A stretch of DNA of 64,000 bases, taken from Cloeon dipterum (taxonomy: Eukaryota; Arthropoda; Insecta; Ephemeroptera; Baetidae). Shown piece after piece: positions 12,401-26,800 of this stretch. The stretch covers positions 31,978,335-32,042,334 of the forward strand of contig NC_088788.1 of assembly GCF_949628265.1 (NCBI RefSeq), read 5' to 3'. The notes under the pieces are model-generated. The model saw only the letters and a program-made list of their open reading frames with translations. It had not been told where the DNA came from and searched no databases. A program made the position numbers and the translations under genes. How positions within the stretch are numbered: the stretch's first letter is position 1; each line of letters starts with the position of its first letter.

Positions 12401-13039
12401 AGTATAATGTTTAAAACTACCTGATATTCAGCCCTTATTGTAATGCTATATACATTTTTAGCATGAGAAGAATATAAAAAGGAAAAACGAAAGTTTCGAG
12501 TGAAAGAGCTTTTAGAATGTGTCACGATTTTTTTTTAAAGATTAAATAATATTTCATTAAAAAAATGTCTAGAGCTCTAACTTGACAAATTGCACTTTGA
12601 TTCTATTTTTGAAGTTTCAAGATTTAGGAACCAAAAATGTAAATATCATATTACAGATTACAATATATATGATGATAATAATGCGAGTGACCGTGATTTT
12701 CAAAGTTTCCAGCCAGCCAGCAAGTGCAACCTCAAACACGATCGAAGCTTCATCATTAATTTAGTAGGAGGCACTTAGGGTGGAGCCCATTTTTAATTTG
12801 GATACATCAATTAAGGCAGCATCAAGTGGCGTTGGCCGCTCTTGAATTAGATTGCAACATAAGCTTCGGAAATTCGCAGGCAATCTGCAAAGTGCTCTCT
12901 GGCACGGCCATAAATTCGTTGCCAAGGGCAAATATTGCCGCCCACGCCATAACTAATCCTCCCCAGGAAGCAGCCCCGCTCGTGTGGTGGCCCTCGCGTG
13001 ATATTGATTGCGTATATAAAAAACAATAAAGCAGCCGTC

Positions 13040-13082
<43 letters not shown>

Positions 13083-16000
13083 CGCGATGTGAAATGCGAG
13101 TTTGCGTGTGCACACGCCGGCGCCGACACAAAGGCAGGGGGAAACAACCCTCTCGACTTACCTTTCGTACGCAGTCTTCAAATTGCACAACCATTCGCAT
13201 GCGCAAATCACAGCTTTTGATGAACGAGACGAGTGTTTTGTGGTCCGCTTTCTCCATATCGACGCCGTTGATGGATAAAATCACATCCCCTGGAGCAGGG
13301 AAAATAATTAATACGACAAGTGTGCGCAGCGGGCCCACGTCGGCAGAGTAGAAGCAGACTAGAGCTTGCTCCCTCCAGAGACAGCCCTTGTGAATGCGGG
13401 GCAACAGGTTTCAATAATCGCGTTCGGCACGGCGAGCATGCATGCGCAACGGCAAAGAGAAAATTGAGAGAACAGACGCCCAGGCGATAACATTAATTCT
13501 TTCCTCTTTACGCCGCGCGGTCTATTATTACGCCCGCTCCACCAAGTTCTGCTGCTCCCAGCGGACTGCCCCAGAGTTTTGACAGTTAAGGGACAAATTA
13601 TTGAAGAGGGAAGTTCGCTGAAACAACTTGGATGGCTTGGAACTTGGGCTTTTGCTCCTCAAGAAACAGTGCTGATGCTCCGATTTTGGGAAAGCTGACT
13701 TTTTCAGTGTTAAATTTTGAAAAGTCGTAATTATTTTTATAATATTCTTTATTTCTAAAAAGATATATGTTATTCTATATAGGCATTAAATGAATAATAA
13801 TTAAATATGACGAGTGTTATTCTGTTACAAAAATCAGAATCAGAAATTTTACCTCGATGCAAAAAAAAGGCTGCTAATTTCAGCTTGGGGCTAGTTATAT
13901 TAATCACCGTTTAGTCTGCAATTTTAAACCAATGAGATTTTTTTAAATTGATAATCTGCAATAATTTTTTAATCATGAAACAAAGATGCAGTTGTAAACT
14001 TAATCTTATCTTAACCTCCTTCGCAACGAGTTCTACAATGAAGGAATAATTAAACTTGTGTTGTACTAAAAAAAATACCTGGGAAGTTTCGATTGTTTCC
14101 CTCTTTCCCTTGACCCCCACAGATGAACGAAAAATAATTTATATTTTTTGCTAAAACTGTCATGAACACTTGCAAGGAGTGAATTTTTGAAATAACACAA
14201 AAACTGGTATAATGTTGAACCACTTACTGAACAATCTTCCGCAAAAATCTGTTATGCTTTCCACGCGTGTAAAACGTTGGCTGAACTAACATAATTATAC
14301 GAAATGGTGGAAATCATCGCAGCTCGAGCGAAACAGTGGGATGAAAAGCAAACAAACGGCACACGTGAAAAAGCTCGGCCAAAACGTAGCCCGAGAGTGG
14401 AGTGATCCCCTAATTGAATGAAAAGCCGAGAATATGGGGCTCATACTCGCTGAAGCAAATCGATTGGATATAACAGCGTTAATTGAAAAACTTTGCAGCT
14501 CAAGGGTTGAGCCAGTCGAGCATCAAAACTCCGCTATTTTTGTGAACATACCTTCTCTCATTCCAGCGCGAAAGGCAGGTCCATCGTAGTCGACGAAGTC
14601 AACGTAAGTTATCACCTCGACCTCTTGTTCCCTCTTGTAGTGGATGCCGTAGCTCTGGGGACACACAGGTAAGAATCAAGAGATGAAATAAATTGATTTG
14701 CAACCGTGTCAGCGGCAGAGTGGCCGACGCGAAAAGGAAAAGGGTCGTCTCTTTCCATTTGAGACTGGATTGTTCGGTCTTATTGCTTTTCTCGGAGAGC
14801 AGGAGAGTAGAATGTTCTTCAGACACTTCTCGAATTCTGCATATATACGCAGATAACAATCCCTCAATTGAATTAAATCTGCAGAGTTTCGATAAGATGA
14901 AACTTTTCTAATCACACCAGCAAGACTTAAAAAAACATCCTGGACATGCGCCAGTTGGATAACTTTCATTCTTTCATGCCAAGACAATGATGGGAAAATA
15001 TCTCCCGCTATCGGGAAAAGCGGTGCGAAGTAGCGATTTATGCGGCCCAAACTGCCTGTCTGCGGAAACAGTTAACAGCAATCGATGGCGTTTCCACGCA
15101 GCAGCACAAAGGAAAAATCTCTCGGCGCGAATTCGTCGGGCGGAAGCGGTCTGCGTCACATTGATTTTACCCAAAGCGCCCGCGGCGCGAGACAAAAAGC
15201 ATGTGCGCCCGGCCACGTTCTTATGTTTCCATGTACTCCCGAAGGGTGCCGAGTGAAAGGGTTAAGACGGCGAAAAAAAATCGTACGCGCAACGCAATAC
15301 GTCTTTCTGCAAGTGTAATGAGAGAAAGAGCAGCGAGGAGACGAGAAGGTAGGCGAGGGCAGAATCAAAAGCTTTGCACCGACACGGCAGATAGCAAATC
15401 AATAACTGGGTGAACATGTGAGACGCAGCAGCGAGCGCACACCGGCGGACCAGCCTCCGAAAGCTGCTCGTCCTCACTTACATATCATTTCCATCCCATT
15501 TTCCCGTCCGTAGCCCGCTATAATCATTTTCCTCAAGAGGAACGCTCCAGAAACAATAAAAATGAGCTGGAGCGCGAAAAAGAAGCGTACCAGAGATTTC
15601 TTTCTGCGCTTCGCTCAGTTGCCAGAGCAAAAGTTGCGCCGACTGAGAGATTTATTATGTTTTGCTGTATTTTTCGTGCCCTGCATCTTCTCCTTTCATG
15701 CCTGCATAAACGAGTTAGCTCACAACAAGGCGACGCAGACGCTCTTTTGCAGTTGTGAGTGCTCGAGCCGCTTGCTAATGAAGGAAACTTTCCTCCTTTG
15801 AGCAGCCCCACAACTAACTGACGTTTTCATTCCTCCGCTTCGGCTTGGAGCCTTTTAATTGGCACGTGTGCCGATTCGTCTTGCGGAGTTATGTCTTTCT
15901 TTTCATGCAGTGTGTGAAGAAAGAAGCAGCTCGACTACCGGAAGCCATTGAGAGTCCCAATGATATTGTTTCACGCTCCTATAGCTCTTAAAAGATGAAA

Positions 16001-17812
16001 ATCTGGTTTAAAAAAATCTGAGTGACAGAAATTGGATTTATTTAATCAACCACCCCGTTAGTGGATCCAATAGTGCCGGAGAAAAAAAATCAACCTCTGG
16101 CCCTTCAGGCCGTAAAGCCTCAAACCTTTTAAAAGCCAAAATTAGGCTACAGCCGGTTCAGCCTAAAATTACGCAGCAGAGACCTCTCAAAATTTAATTT
16201 TTTTTGCCCATGTCATTTATACCAAACAGTCGGCAAGGACCAACGTACAGGAGGGTGACAGAAGTGACGTGTACTAATCTTTTAAAGGCTTTACACTGAC
16301 GACGTTACGATTAACGATGTACTGGTTCCTCTCTTTGTGAAGAGCTTGTTCGCTAACGCGGCGGCCATTGTCAACAACTTAAATGACACTCCGATATTCA
16401 ATTCAGATTTTTAGCTGTCAAATTACTATTCATTTAAATGCCGGAAATTTCCATGAAGCGAATTAAAGTCATCTTTATTGCTCTGTTATAGTTGGACGTT
16501 TTATGATCAGTAAGAGAAAATTTCAGAATATTTTTATTTTTCCAATACCACTATATTTATTTTTTGGCCGTCAGCACCTGTCTTTTAATCTCCAAAAACC
16601 GAGACAGATCGATTTTATTTATTTGTGTTATCAGATAAATTTACTGGGGGCTATTCTTGAAGCAAGCCTCCATCATATCAGTCTTGCCTAAGACGAATAG
16701 CAGTTTTCTTTGTGCAGAATGAAGATATTTTCTCTATCCTCGAAATGAGAAGTGAGTGAAGCGGCACACAACTTTTCTTTTTAGGGAGGAGTATTGCCTA
16801 GCTGGGCAGACGGGGAGAAATGAAAACACGCAGACAGCCACAGAGCAGCCCCTTGTCGCCGCGCCTTTGTCGTCTTGGCCCGTCGTCAAACGTGCCATAA
16901 ATCGACTTGACGTGTACTCGAGCTGCTGCGGGGCTAAAAAATGAATTTGAACAAGGTTGCTGCCTGCCTGCCCGCCCGCCTGCTCGAGCTCGTCGCCGGC
17001 GAAATAAATTATGAGCCGGCCATTATTCCGCGTCCAGGAATTTTCTCCAGTCGCATTTGATTCAAGTTTAATGGCCACGTTGGGCTGGTGCCGCCGCTGC
17101 GTCAATAATTAAATGTGTTCGTATACGAGATTGCCGAAAGCAGGGCCAACCTAAGTTACATGCTCGGGAGACGTGACGTGCGCCACACTGCCAGCGAGAG
17201 ATTATCCGAAAACGGCCGACGGCGTTCAAGAAAGCCCGACGCCAGCAGTCTTCTTGACGACCGGCCATCACTCCCCATCTCATCCTTCTCTCGCCATCCG
17301 GCTTGATTTGCATTTTCAAACTGGAGCTGTCGGGAAATTGAATGCGGGTGGCTTGAGCTCATTGCAGAGACGCTGGCTGCAGCTGCACACGTGGACGAGT
17401 TAAAGGTTATGCAACGCCAGCAGCGTCGATGCTCGGCGGATTGCCTACTTTCGAAACTCTTCGTCTTAAGTCAAACAAAGAAGCAAAGAGAGCATTGTTC
17501 GGAAGAAGAAAGTTCCTGACTATTTGCGAAACTTTTCAGCTGCTAAATTAGCGTCCAATAATAGCAAGCTAATGACAGTTTAACCTAGAATATTGCAAAT
17601 TGCCTCAAGAATGGGGTCGATCTAATTGCGTGCACTCATTAGCAATTATGTTATTCGATATTATGATCTAAAAATAAATGAGCTGATCTAAAACGAGTTC
17701 AAAGAATTGCACCGCCCCCGTTCTGATCGCGGCACGCCAAGTGGAATATCGAGCGCGGTGAATTCCATCTAAACACACAGTATTGTGTGGATGAGTCTGT
17801 TAAACAAACTGC

Positions 17813-17863
<51 letters not shown>

Positions 17864-20800
17864 CTCGTGTTGACAATAGCGATCGCTGGCGAATTCGCAT
17901 GCAGCAAAAACAAAACTACATAGAGCGCTCGCGACTTGAATGAAATTTCCTGAAAAGAGACCATGCACGTGCCGAGATAATGTCGTTCGCTCTCCAGCAG
18001 TAATCTGGCGCAGACAAAAAGTTGCTCACTCGAGTATTGTCGTGCGTGGGCAAAGTTTGTACGGCAAAAAGTGACGTATAATGCGTGCGCTGTTGGTTTC
18101 AATTATGCTCCGTGCATTGTTTATGCGCTCCCCTCTTTGTTCGATTTTGCAACGTGAAAACTACAAACATAAAAGTCTGTCGACGACAACAGAGTTGCGT
18201 GCTCAACACAACTTTCCGCAAAAGCCTGCGAGCAGTTAAACCACTCGCTTTCTTTGGGGTGCCGAGAGTTTCGGAATAAAATAACGCTGAAACATCATGT
18301 TCAGCGCACAGAGAGCAAAAAATATTCGCTTTAGCGAAAATTCCGATAAGCGTATGCTTCAAACAATATTAACGACGATCTATGGATAAAAATCCGCCGC
18401 CGCAAAACTTTCGTAAAGTAGAGAGAACTTTTGCAATTACGTACTAATACCAATATCATTCAACCGGCAATTTTCTCACAAAGAGGAAATTTCCGTCTAG
18501 CTCGACTAGCTTGAATAGACACGCCCGCCAAAGTTTCGCGTTCGCACGAATTTCCCTCCGCGGCGGGCGAGGCACTTTTCTCTGCAAATCCACCTTCGGA
18601 TCTTTTCATCCACTCGCCATTTCGCTAATCCGGCGTGTGCAGTTTGCAGCTGCGCCAATTAGCCCCGGAAAAAATTACCTTCCGTCTGACCTGCTCGGCG
18701 ACGGCAAAAACGTTACTCACAAAAGCCCGGCGACGGGGAGGACCGAAAAGTCCCAAGCCGTGTCATTAAAAGCAGCGCAGACTGCTTCCGTGTTTACGCC
18801 GCGTGCATGTACACATACACCTGGCAGATTAAGATGATGGCTGGCTGGCGTTGAATAAAAGCAAGTGGTGTGGCGAACGGGGGTGGAAATTGCACGGCGC
18901 GCGCCAGCTACGTGTGGGGTGGGCCGAGACACCGAGTATCGACCCAGCTGGAGAACGGAACAAACTGACTCACTCACATGCACGGTGCGAGCGGCGGCGT
19001 GTCTCGACGACTCCCGGCTCCAATTTATTCGCCGGCCGATTAGTGCGGCCCCCTGAATCGATTCGTGTGGAAAAAGTCTTAATTTCGCCAGGCATAATTG
19101 CTTCTCTTCGCTCGATAGGGGGGGGGGGGGGGTAAAGCCAAATGCCAGCTGATGCTTCAAAAATCGTGCTTGGGGAACGATTACAGAACAGATTTTGTTA
19201 CTCGAACTTGAATCTTCACCACAATTTAAAAAACTATTTATCCATATTAGTGAAAATATATTGTCACAAGACATTTATTTTTGTTTGACAGTAAACAGCA
19301 GGATTTCTTTTTAAATATTTATATTGTTTATGTCTACCTGGGTATTTCTTTTTGGATTCACTTGAGATGTTAAGCTCGAGTCCTTTATCACTTATTTGGA
19401 AGAAAGCTCAAGCTTTAAAAATGTTCTTCACTTAGGAAAAACTTCCCCCATATATATCCAGATGAAAATCACAAAATAAGTTATTACAAATTTTTGTAAG
19501 ATAATTATTTTGAGAGTGAGTTATACTCCATTTTTCAAATATATTCAAGTGCATGAAACGTGACTCCGCTTGCGAAAAACGTGCCATAATAATATCGCGG
19601 GATCGATTTTTGGGGCGCGCAACACGCTCCTTCAGGAGGGGCACAGCTGGCGGTGCATACTTTTAAAAGAAAACACACACACAGCCAAGCACTTGTCTGC
19701 GCCTCGAGTGTGCTACAGGGTGCTGTGTGCATTAATAACAACCGTAAGGGATGACAATAATGGACACAAAAAAGTGGCCCCTGAGAAGGAAAGGAAGTTC
19801 TGCGGTCCTTTTGCGGTGCACTCGAGACGACACGGCGGAGGAGAGCATTATTCACATTAGCACCGCGCGCTCCGTCCAACCGGCATGCATTGCATGCTTC
19901 TCATTATCGGGAATTTGAGAACTCGGAGGGTTCGGGCCGCCTTGTGCGCTAAAGAGTGCAATATCGTAATGGCACTGCTTTCATTCTTTGCATTTCCCCC
20001 TCGAGAAAGGGTCGGAGGCAACAAGCGAGAGCAGGGCGAACGAAATGCATGCAGGTTGGAAGTGGGCCCGGACTGGCAGGTATTTATTTTTGTGCATCAG
20101 CGAAATGGTCTCGTGTTGGAAAGTTCTAGCTTTCCCTTTGATGCCTTTGAGCGGTGAAACAATACAGCAGTGCATTTCAAATAAATTTACTGTGGGCTGT
20201 TTTGATTACATTAGCACTGCAGCCGCAAAATTTCAATTACTCGCATGAAAGAGCCGCCGCAGAATCGATACTCCACAGCAGATAATCAGTTTGTGATTAG
20301 TTCGTTACTTTGTAGTTCCGCTTTTTGAAATGTTTCAATGAGCCGGCTTCTTTTTTGAGGAAAGTTGCTGCTGTTCCTCTTTGAGTTAGGCTTTAATATT
20401 AAATGAATGCCCATCAACTCGCTTATACTCTTTTCTTATTGCTGGGAACTCATCAGGGACGACTTTTCATTTTTAGGGTGAAAAGGGTGGTTATTCCCGC
20501 AGACAACGGGGATTGGGTAACCAAGGGAGCTTATTAAGATGTGGAAGAGGCTCATATATATGGGACGTCATAAAGAGGAATTTCTAAAATTTATGGGCAA
20601 TCCTGAAGATTGGACAAATTTTTTATTTTTTCATCGCACAACACGCAGGGAAAGACAGTTGGGGTCCCCATGTTCAAAATCGCACATCCCTATTAGACTT
20701 GATGGGTATTTAAATCAATCGAATTTTTTAAGCTCTTCTAGATTTAAAATTTTGAACAATTCGAGGTCATTTATTCGCTTTCAGCTCTTAAGTTAAAATG

Positions 20801-23800
20801 AAAAAAAAAATCAGAATATTTTTATAGTCTCAAGCAGATAAAAAACGCAATAATACATATCCCATTTTTTTAGCTGAATTCTCGTTCCTAGGAATATTTA
20901 ACAATCCCGCAATATCGTCATAATCATATTTTACTACCCAACTAAAATGAGATTAACCATGAAAATCCACCCCTGTGGAACTTAAAACTCCGAGATTTGT
21001 AACTATCTTTGGCAATAAATTTTTTTCCCAGATAGTAGTTGGCTATGGTTGCAAACGTTTCCCGTCCTGTGCAAAAATTCCCAGATTTTTGTTTATTTGA
21101 TCATGAAGTTTTGTTTGATATCTTTGCGGAGACGTATCTTATGATATAAATCGTATTTGCTTCACTTCTGCTAGATCAAATTGCCTCTTCTTGAAAGGTG
21201 TTTGAATTTAATTACTTTCTATAGCAAGAATAAACACGAACACGTTAAGTTACATTCATTATTTCAAACAGTTCCACTCAAGACCACTCCAGTCATGTAC
21301 ATACTTTGAAAGGACGTTTCCTTGATTGAATGAACGGGTGCCAAATTATATATCTGTCCTTGTAAGTTTTGAAGGACTTTCGCAAGAAAGTGAATGGAAC
21401 AATCTGGCGCTGTTCAAGATTCATGGGAGCAGACCCTCACCTCCGCTTATCGACCTTCCTCGCAAACATTAAGCTCTCCTCGTTGGTCATGGATAAATTT
21501 TATTATCCCTGGCACACTGTCCCGGGGAAGTTTTCAAACATGATTAATGCTCGCAGGGTGTGATTAAACAGGGAGAGAGAAGCAGAAAGCATGCACGCAG
21601 GCTCATTACGGCCGTTTTAATGCACCTTTCCACGCGCTCTGCTGCCGCCCGGCCACTTTCTGGTCGGCCAGGTATAAATCAAGCAGAAAGCACCCTTTGC
21701 TCTCCCTTGTCGCCGCCGGACGAACCGACAGAATGTGGTAACGAGGTTTGCATTTGCATAAAATATATAATGCGGCCGACTTTTTATGAGGCGTGGGAGT
21801 GAGACGAATAGTGTACACACGCACGCACGCTTTGTGTAGTGCAGAACTTTCGTTGCGAGTGATTTATCTTTTGTTTCCATCTCGTGCCCTAACTGCTACA
21901 TGGTTGCAAAGTTCGTTTTTTCGGCAACGTGCGCACTCGGAAAACTGAGCAAGGGCGTAACAATACATACTGCTCTCCGGCCACTGATTTTAGCTTGTTT
22001 GCAGTGCAAAAAGACAAAATCCAAACAGAGGCTTGTGCTAATAAAAGCACAAAGCTCCCAGAAGTCGTTTTAGTTTGTAAAATACAACATTTTTTCGCCT
22101 AACAGAATATTCTGCGAAAGAGCTTATCCTACAATTTGCAACTTAAAAAGTGATCTCAATTTGTTTTATATTGTGTACCTCTCGAAAGCACCATGTTTCT
22201 ACTCATGGAGAAAGTGTCATTGATTTGATTTTCTGTTCAGGTAATATTTCATTTTCTTCGTAACCATTTTTTGTTCTTTCCGTTGCATCCATGTGGACTA
22301 TTCCATTCAGATATTATTTATTATTTTCAAGGCTCATTGTGGTGGATGCACATAACCATGTGGCTAAAACGCAATGTTAATATATATTCCATTAAATAAA
22401 ACATATCATGCAGAATTATCTGCTCTTGGGGAAAAAGCAGAAGAAACCCCGCATTCCATAATCTAAATAGGTTTATTTTTGTCTTCCGTCAATTTCACCC
22501 CAAGTCAAAACTTCCATTTTCATCTCCCGTTCTAATTTTACCCAACAAGAAAATTTAGATAAAAAATTTGTAATTCGCCGCCTGTCCAAGTGCATTAAAA
22601 ATGAGCGGTGTGGTGGAGGCCGGATGTCAGACTTCATGCACCAAATCGCGATTCGGCTGCAGCCCCACCGAGGGAGGAGGATGCCAAAACAAGAATGTTG
22701 ATAAAAAAAAAGGCAAACAGCACAAACTCTCATTTCCGTCGCAAATGGAAAAGACCCCTCTTCCTGCATCGAGAGCAGTTGCCTAGCTCGCGGGCGGAAC
22801 GGCGGCGAAAAACGACGAGCAAGGGCACACACTCTCACCGGCGGCAAACGGGCAAATTTGCGCACAAATTAATCAAGTTTGTAAGCAGCACGCGGGCAGA
22901 ATTACGACTCGGAGCTGCGAGACTGGCGACCGGGGAAATGAAAACGCGGCAGCAGCGGCAATAAACTCGGCTGAAAACGCAAATTAAACAGCAAAACAGC
23001 ATTATTGCGCCCCGAAAACGGAGAACGGAAATTTATTCGTATCTGCGGCGGGCTGCAGTGCGCGTCGAGTGTGTTAAGTGAAAACGACGGGCTGCTGTGT
23101 GTCGTGGACCGGTGCCAAATTTGTTTTATCTGCCCACAAAATGTTTTCGCACACCGAGCTGGTGTACCTCATGGTGTCCAAGGGCGGATTCTCTGCTGAC
23201 GTGCCGTGTTCCCCGGCTGCTCGTTCTTTTTGAAGAATGACGCTGCTGGCCAGAAGGAATTCGCAGCATTTTGCTCTCGGTTTTACACACAGTAATAGAA
23301 TGGAGAGAGAGAGAAGAGAGAGACCGCTGCTGTACCAGACAAAAGGAACATAAATGTGCTTGCTCTCTCGGTTTTGCAGTTCCATTCGAGTGCTTCTGTT
23401 GAATTCTTTTTTAATTAGCCGACAGTGAAATTGCTCTGTGGCACAGTAATTCAGATTTTCGCATTTTCCCATTTTTGACGACTATAATAACTCGGTAAAA
23501 ATTGTAAGATAAACAGATTATCCCAGGTATAATATGGCCAGGAAGAATTTCGAATACCTCCATGATTTAAAACATATTGTGAATGTGATTTTGATGATGA
23601 ATTAACGAAAATCAATAAATAATTTCTGGTGAATTTTTCAGCTGACACTTAATTCACGCAGATATGAAGGGAAATAATTCAAATTCCCGCTAAAACTGCC
23701 ACTATTTGGCTCTTATGGAAATCAATATTTAATTTTCTCCAATTCATGCAGCTCCCTTCATTAGTTTTGCATGGAAACTAGGGCAAGTCAATAACTAACT

Positions 23801-26800
23801 GACCACTCCTATTGTATCACTCTCTACTCAGGGATAATTTTATTCATGAACTTTTACAGTAGTGGTAAAGTTTTAATCCAAGCTAAAAACTTTATCTGAA
23901 TATTCATTCATTAAATCAGAAATCTTCATTCGAAGTGAGTTGTTGGCATCGTGATTACTTACATTCCTTTTCAATTAACTCAAAATTTAATCATATAAAT
24001 TCTAAGATTCTTTGTAACTTATGCGAAATTAATGGAATTGGATTCCATCTTCTTTGATTATAAAAACAACGACCATGCAAATTTGATCGATTAAGCGCTG
24101 ATTGGCTTCAGAGCCCTCAATAGCGAATGCGCTCCGACAACCCAATATTCAAATTACGTCCAATTGCATTTCCATATTCATGCGTTCGATGGATGCGCTG
24201 CAATCGGTCGGAACTGTCGCGAATTATCCACTCCGCACAATCCGAGTGCTGAGAGGCGGAATCTGTGTGTCACTTGGAGCTCCAATTAAACACGGAGCCT
24301 CTTCATTAATTTGCCCATCGGCACGCGGGTCTTTAATTAGCATTAGCTGGCTCTCCGCTATGCGATCGATTGTCTGGCCACGCAGACGAACGGCCCACTC
24401 GTTAATTAGAGCGCCCTGCGGTGGAGGCCGCAACCGAGTGCGATTAATATTTGCATTTTTACACGCGAAACCACCAACATAATCTGGCTTGGGAACTCCG
24501 CCAACTTATATTGTTTGAATTGAGCATGGGAAGCGATTTCGGTCTTTTTTGTCTGTGTCTGAATCAGAAACTTCTTTCTTACTGTAAAAATATATCCTGC
24601 ATGATTTTTAAGTTATTTCCAACATTGGAAAATTGATTAAATATAACCCAAAGTTATTTAGGAATCATAACATCTTGTGTAATTAGGAAATTCGTGATTT
24701 AGAAAAATTACAAATATTATTTCATTCGCAAAAATTATTATCATGTCCCATGTCAACTCTAAAATTGGATTTCATAAAACGTGTGTGTCTAAATTAGCCC
24801 TCAAATGTTAAGCATATGTTTAAGTATTATATAATTAACATTCGATAGTGGAATTTCGGAGCAAATCTGCTAGAAATCCCTACCCAGTAGCTCTTGCCCC
24901 ACACGTGCGTGTTTGCCGTCGGTCTCGAAAGCACGGGGCATTTTACCTTGCGTGGGCGGACTGGACCCTGATTTCCAACCGCAATATCTGGGTTTACGAC
25001 TGCGAAATTGACCACAAGGCGGAAAGGCAGGCAGGCTACCGCTAATTGTCGTTTGTTGTTCGTGTCCAGGGGTGGATCGGCGCGCGGTCGGCTCATTTAG
25101 CCGAATTATACCACTTTTGTTGGGCGTAGGACAGGTCTAAGCGACCCCTGGTGATTTGCTGATTGCCCGAATTAAAGCGACACATGAAACGACTCAGTCA
25201 GACCGACTACACCGGTCAATTAGACTTTGGGTTTCACGTTCGGAAAGCGCTTTGATGACAAAATGGTAGGCGGGCTAACACAGACATAGGTTTTTTTAAA
25301 ATAAAATTCAGATAACAAAAACTGTGGTTCAACGTTTTTATTATTTGTTTTTCAAGGAAAATACGGTATTGTTTTCTGCCTAAAAGCTATGGGGAAAAAC
25401 AGATCAATACCAAGTTCGCCGGCGAAATAGACACAACATTGCTGTGGAAATGATTTTATCCAGTTACAATTAATCGAGCCAATTCAATCCAATATCGTTG
25501 AAGGCGACTCCATTTTTTTTCAGCGAGGAGATTGATTAATTTCTAAATTGGGTTGGCATAATGGATCACCTTTGGTGAGTTTTTCTCCAAAGCTCGCACG
25601 GTTCACATTGGCAGGAGTGATTTATTTTAGTGCGTGCGAACCATGGGAAATTGCTGGGCCTTTGATGCTCGATTTTCGCAGCATTGATTAACTGATGGCA
25701 AGCGGAATCTTTTCAGCAATTTATATTTACACCCTGCTTGTCAACATTACGCCTTGATGTTTGAACGTTGCTGTATATAGTGTTGGGCGAGGCTTGACTT
25801 GACTCTCAGCTTTTTTATATCCTTTGGATTTAGCCTTTCATCTCATTTGGGATTTTACAGTTAAGATTTTCTTTTGAAAAATATTTTAGAGAAGTACGGG
25901 AATGAATGTTTTTAAAAGCCGTATTTTTTATCTTCTAAAATTCCACAACGCATGGTTATAATTTAAATTTATTTAAGAGTCAGAAAAAATGCTAATAATT
26001 CTTTTGAAAAGCACAGTACAGACGCATTAATCCTGTGTGCAGACGCAAAAAAGCTCACGGACAAAAGGATTGGGAAATGGCCTCGTCTTCCGGCGCATCT
26101 AATTAATTTTTACGACTGCACCCTTCATAAAACGCACGGCGCCGGGCATCATCGCAAAAAAGGGTCTGATGAGCGAGCGGGCGGGCGTAAAAACTGAAAC
26201 GCCAATGAGATCAATAAAGCTAATGTGACGCGGCGTGCGGAAAATGCAAATGAAGAGAATCCATCGCGAATGTCCGCGCGCTATAAATACATAGCATAAG
26301 CCATTTACCGCGAATGTAACATGCGGGGTACAGCGGCGCCATAATTCCATTAGCCCGGCAAACAAACGCAGCCCGCAGCGCGCGAATGAGCTTTGTACGA
26401 AGTGTTGCTATGATTAAATGTAGGTTGTGTATCGGGGTCAGTCCTGTGCCGCAGTAGCAGCAGCAGCCCAGGATGCTGCACGGCTGCTGACGAGGGTGCT
26501 TGCAACACACACCCTGCTCCGCTGCCCCAAGATGCACCTGCGACCCAGTTCGCAGCGAGGCCAAAGTTGCGTGTGACAGGAATCACGGGGGAACGCGGAG
26601 GTGGTGCTTTTTGCTCCGATTTGGGTCAGCTGCTGCATCCATCCGCGTGGGTGGCTGGATTTATGCAAATTGGCACAAGCAGGTGCACTTAACTAACTGC
26701 CAGCCGCATCCAGCCTTCAGCCAAGGCAGAGATATGCAGGGGATGCGCAATTTTACCCTGCGGGTTGACTTATAATATTATGCGGCGATTTTATCATTGA

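Noticed and set aside
12847..13404. 185-codon minus-strand frame running through a PDZ fragment and a (CA)n repeat
   Set aside because: Only 13162-13289 is exon; the rest is intron and microsatellite read through beyond a GTAAGT donor.
16138..16170. Hairpin around AGGCT/AGCCT
   Set aside because: Only a seven-base perfect stem with an 11-base loop; common by chance and in no functional context.
24102..24482. 126-codon plus-strand open frame
   Set aside because: Lies in a CpG island with open frames on both strands; no similarity and no splice evidence. Kept only as a candidate regulatory region.
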